Made by a program: the position numbers and the translations under genes. Below are positions 17,036 to 17,362 of a stretch of DNA of 17,362 bases, piece by piece. Numbering within the stretch: position 1 is the stretch's first letter; each line of letters begins with the position of its first letter. The DNA is from Zelonia costaricensis. Its lineage: Eukaryota > Euglenozoa > Kinetoplastea > Trypanosomatida > Trypanosomatidae. The notes beneath the pieces were generated by a model. It was not told where the DNA came from. It ran no database searches and was given only the letters and a program-made list of their open reading frames with translations. The stretch is taken from NCBI GenBank assembly GCA_030849075.1, contig JASAOO010003014.1, positions 1 through 17,362 on the forward strand. The letters are read 5' to 3'.

Positions 17036-17362
17036 CAAAGCTTGCGGCAACATACGTGATCACAGCAAAGGGAACAAACGACAGTGGGCAGACGCCCAGA
17101 TGAAAGGGAGGGGGAAGGAGAGCGGGGACGTGGCGCGGTGTGCAACACACACACACACACTCGACCGCTCCGAAAACAAGAGAAACACGAAAGCAAGCGT
17201 AGTCAAAGGGGAGGGAGGGGAAAACACTGGAGGGGGAACGGGATGGGAGGACGATCGAGGCACGTGCGTGCGCTCCGTCCACCGTTGAATAGCGCCACAG
17301 AGACTCAACAACAATGAGGGAGACGGAGCGGGGGGGAGGGGGGGGGGGGTTGAGGCGAGCAC

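Larger units (their letters stand above)
15383..17362. other. Upstream intergenic/UTR region of the transporter
   Basis: No supported gene. The part to about 15600 is the probable 5' leader. The rest is purine-rich on the + strand, with (TG)n at 15893-15911 and 16545-16569, (CA)n at 16275-16290 and 17145-17160, and G-tract clusters near 17001-17035 and 17330-17350. There is an undetermined base at 16992. Open frames on either strand are rich in Val-Cys, Thr-His or proline runs and show no recognisable domain. The region is probably the 3' UTR of the next gene to the right plus intergenic DNA. Confidence 0.65.

Overview
This window looks like nuclear DNA of a trypanosomatid, most likely Leishmania or a close leishmaniine (Leptomonas, Crithidia, Endotrypanum type). 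Coding DNA is very GC-rich and intronless. All three recognisable genes lie on the minus strand as part of one directional cluster. The spaces between them are 1-2 kb of UTR-like DNA full of (CA)n/(TG)n tracts, with polypyrimidine tracts plus AG on the coding strand where spliced-leader trans-splicing would be expected. No prokaryotic signals, introns, tRNAs or insertion sequences were recognised. The species is inferred from style and gene families, not from a database match.

Layout, in the direction of transcription (right to left). From 17362 to 15383 there is upstream intergenic/UTR DNA that is strongly purine-rich on the + strand, so pyrimidine-rich on the coding strand. From 15382 to 5540 there is one giant gene for a full-length ABCA-type ABC transporter of 3280 residues. 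It has a roughly 790-residue low-complexity N-terminal extension, two membrane domains with large glycosylatable exofacial loops, two intact nucleotide-binding domains and a basic alanine-rich tail. From 5539 to 4476 is a spacer. From 4475 to 2868 is a 535-residue Ser/Thr kinase most like the NEK (NIMA-related) family. From 2867 to 1593 is another spacer, containing a poly-G/poly-C block and one undetermined base. From 1592 to 1101 is a 163-residue protein whose first 80 residues fit the SRP9/SRP14 (Alu-domain) alpha-beta-beta-beta-alpha pattern, followed by an Ala/Ser/Pro-rich linker and a lysine-rich end. From 1100 to 1 is repeat-rich non-coding DNA, probably 3' UTR and intergenic.

In this kind of genome neighbouring genes are co-transcribed without being functionally linked, so no shared pathway is claimed for the transporter, the kinase and the SRP-like protein. 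The most interesting item is the SRP9/14-like protein, because the trypanosomatid signal recognition particle has been described as lacking recognisable SRP9 and SRP14 and using a tRNA-like second RNA. The transporter's extension, its paired four-cysteine clusters either side of the first ATPase domain, and its repeat-bearing linker are secondary leads.
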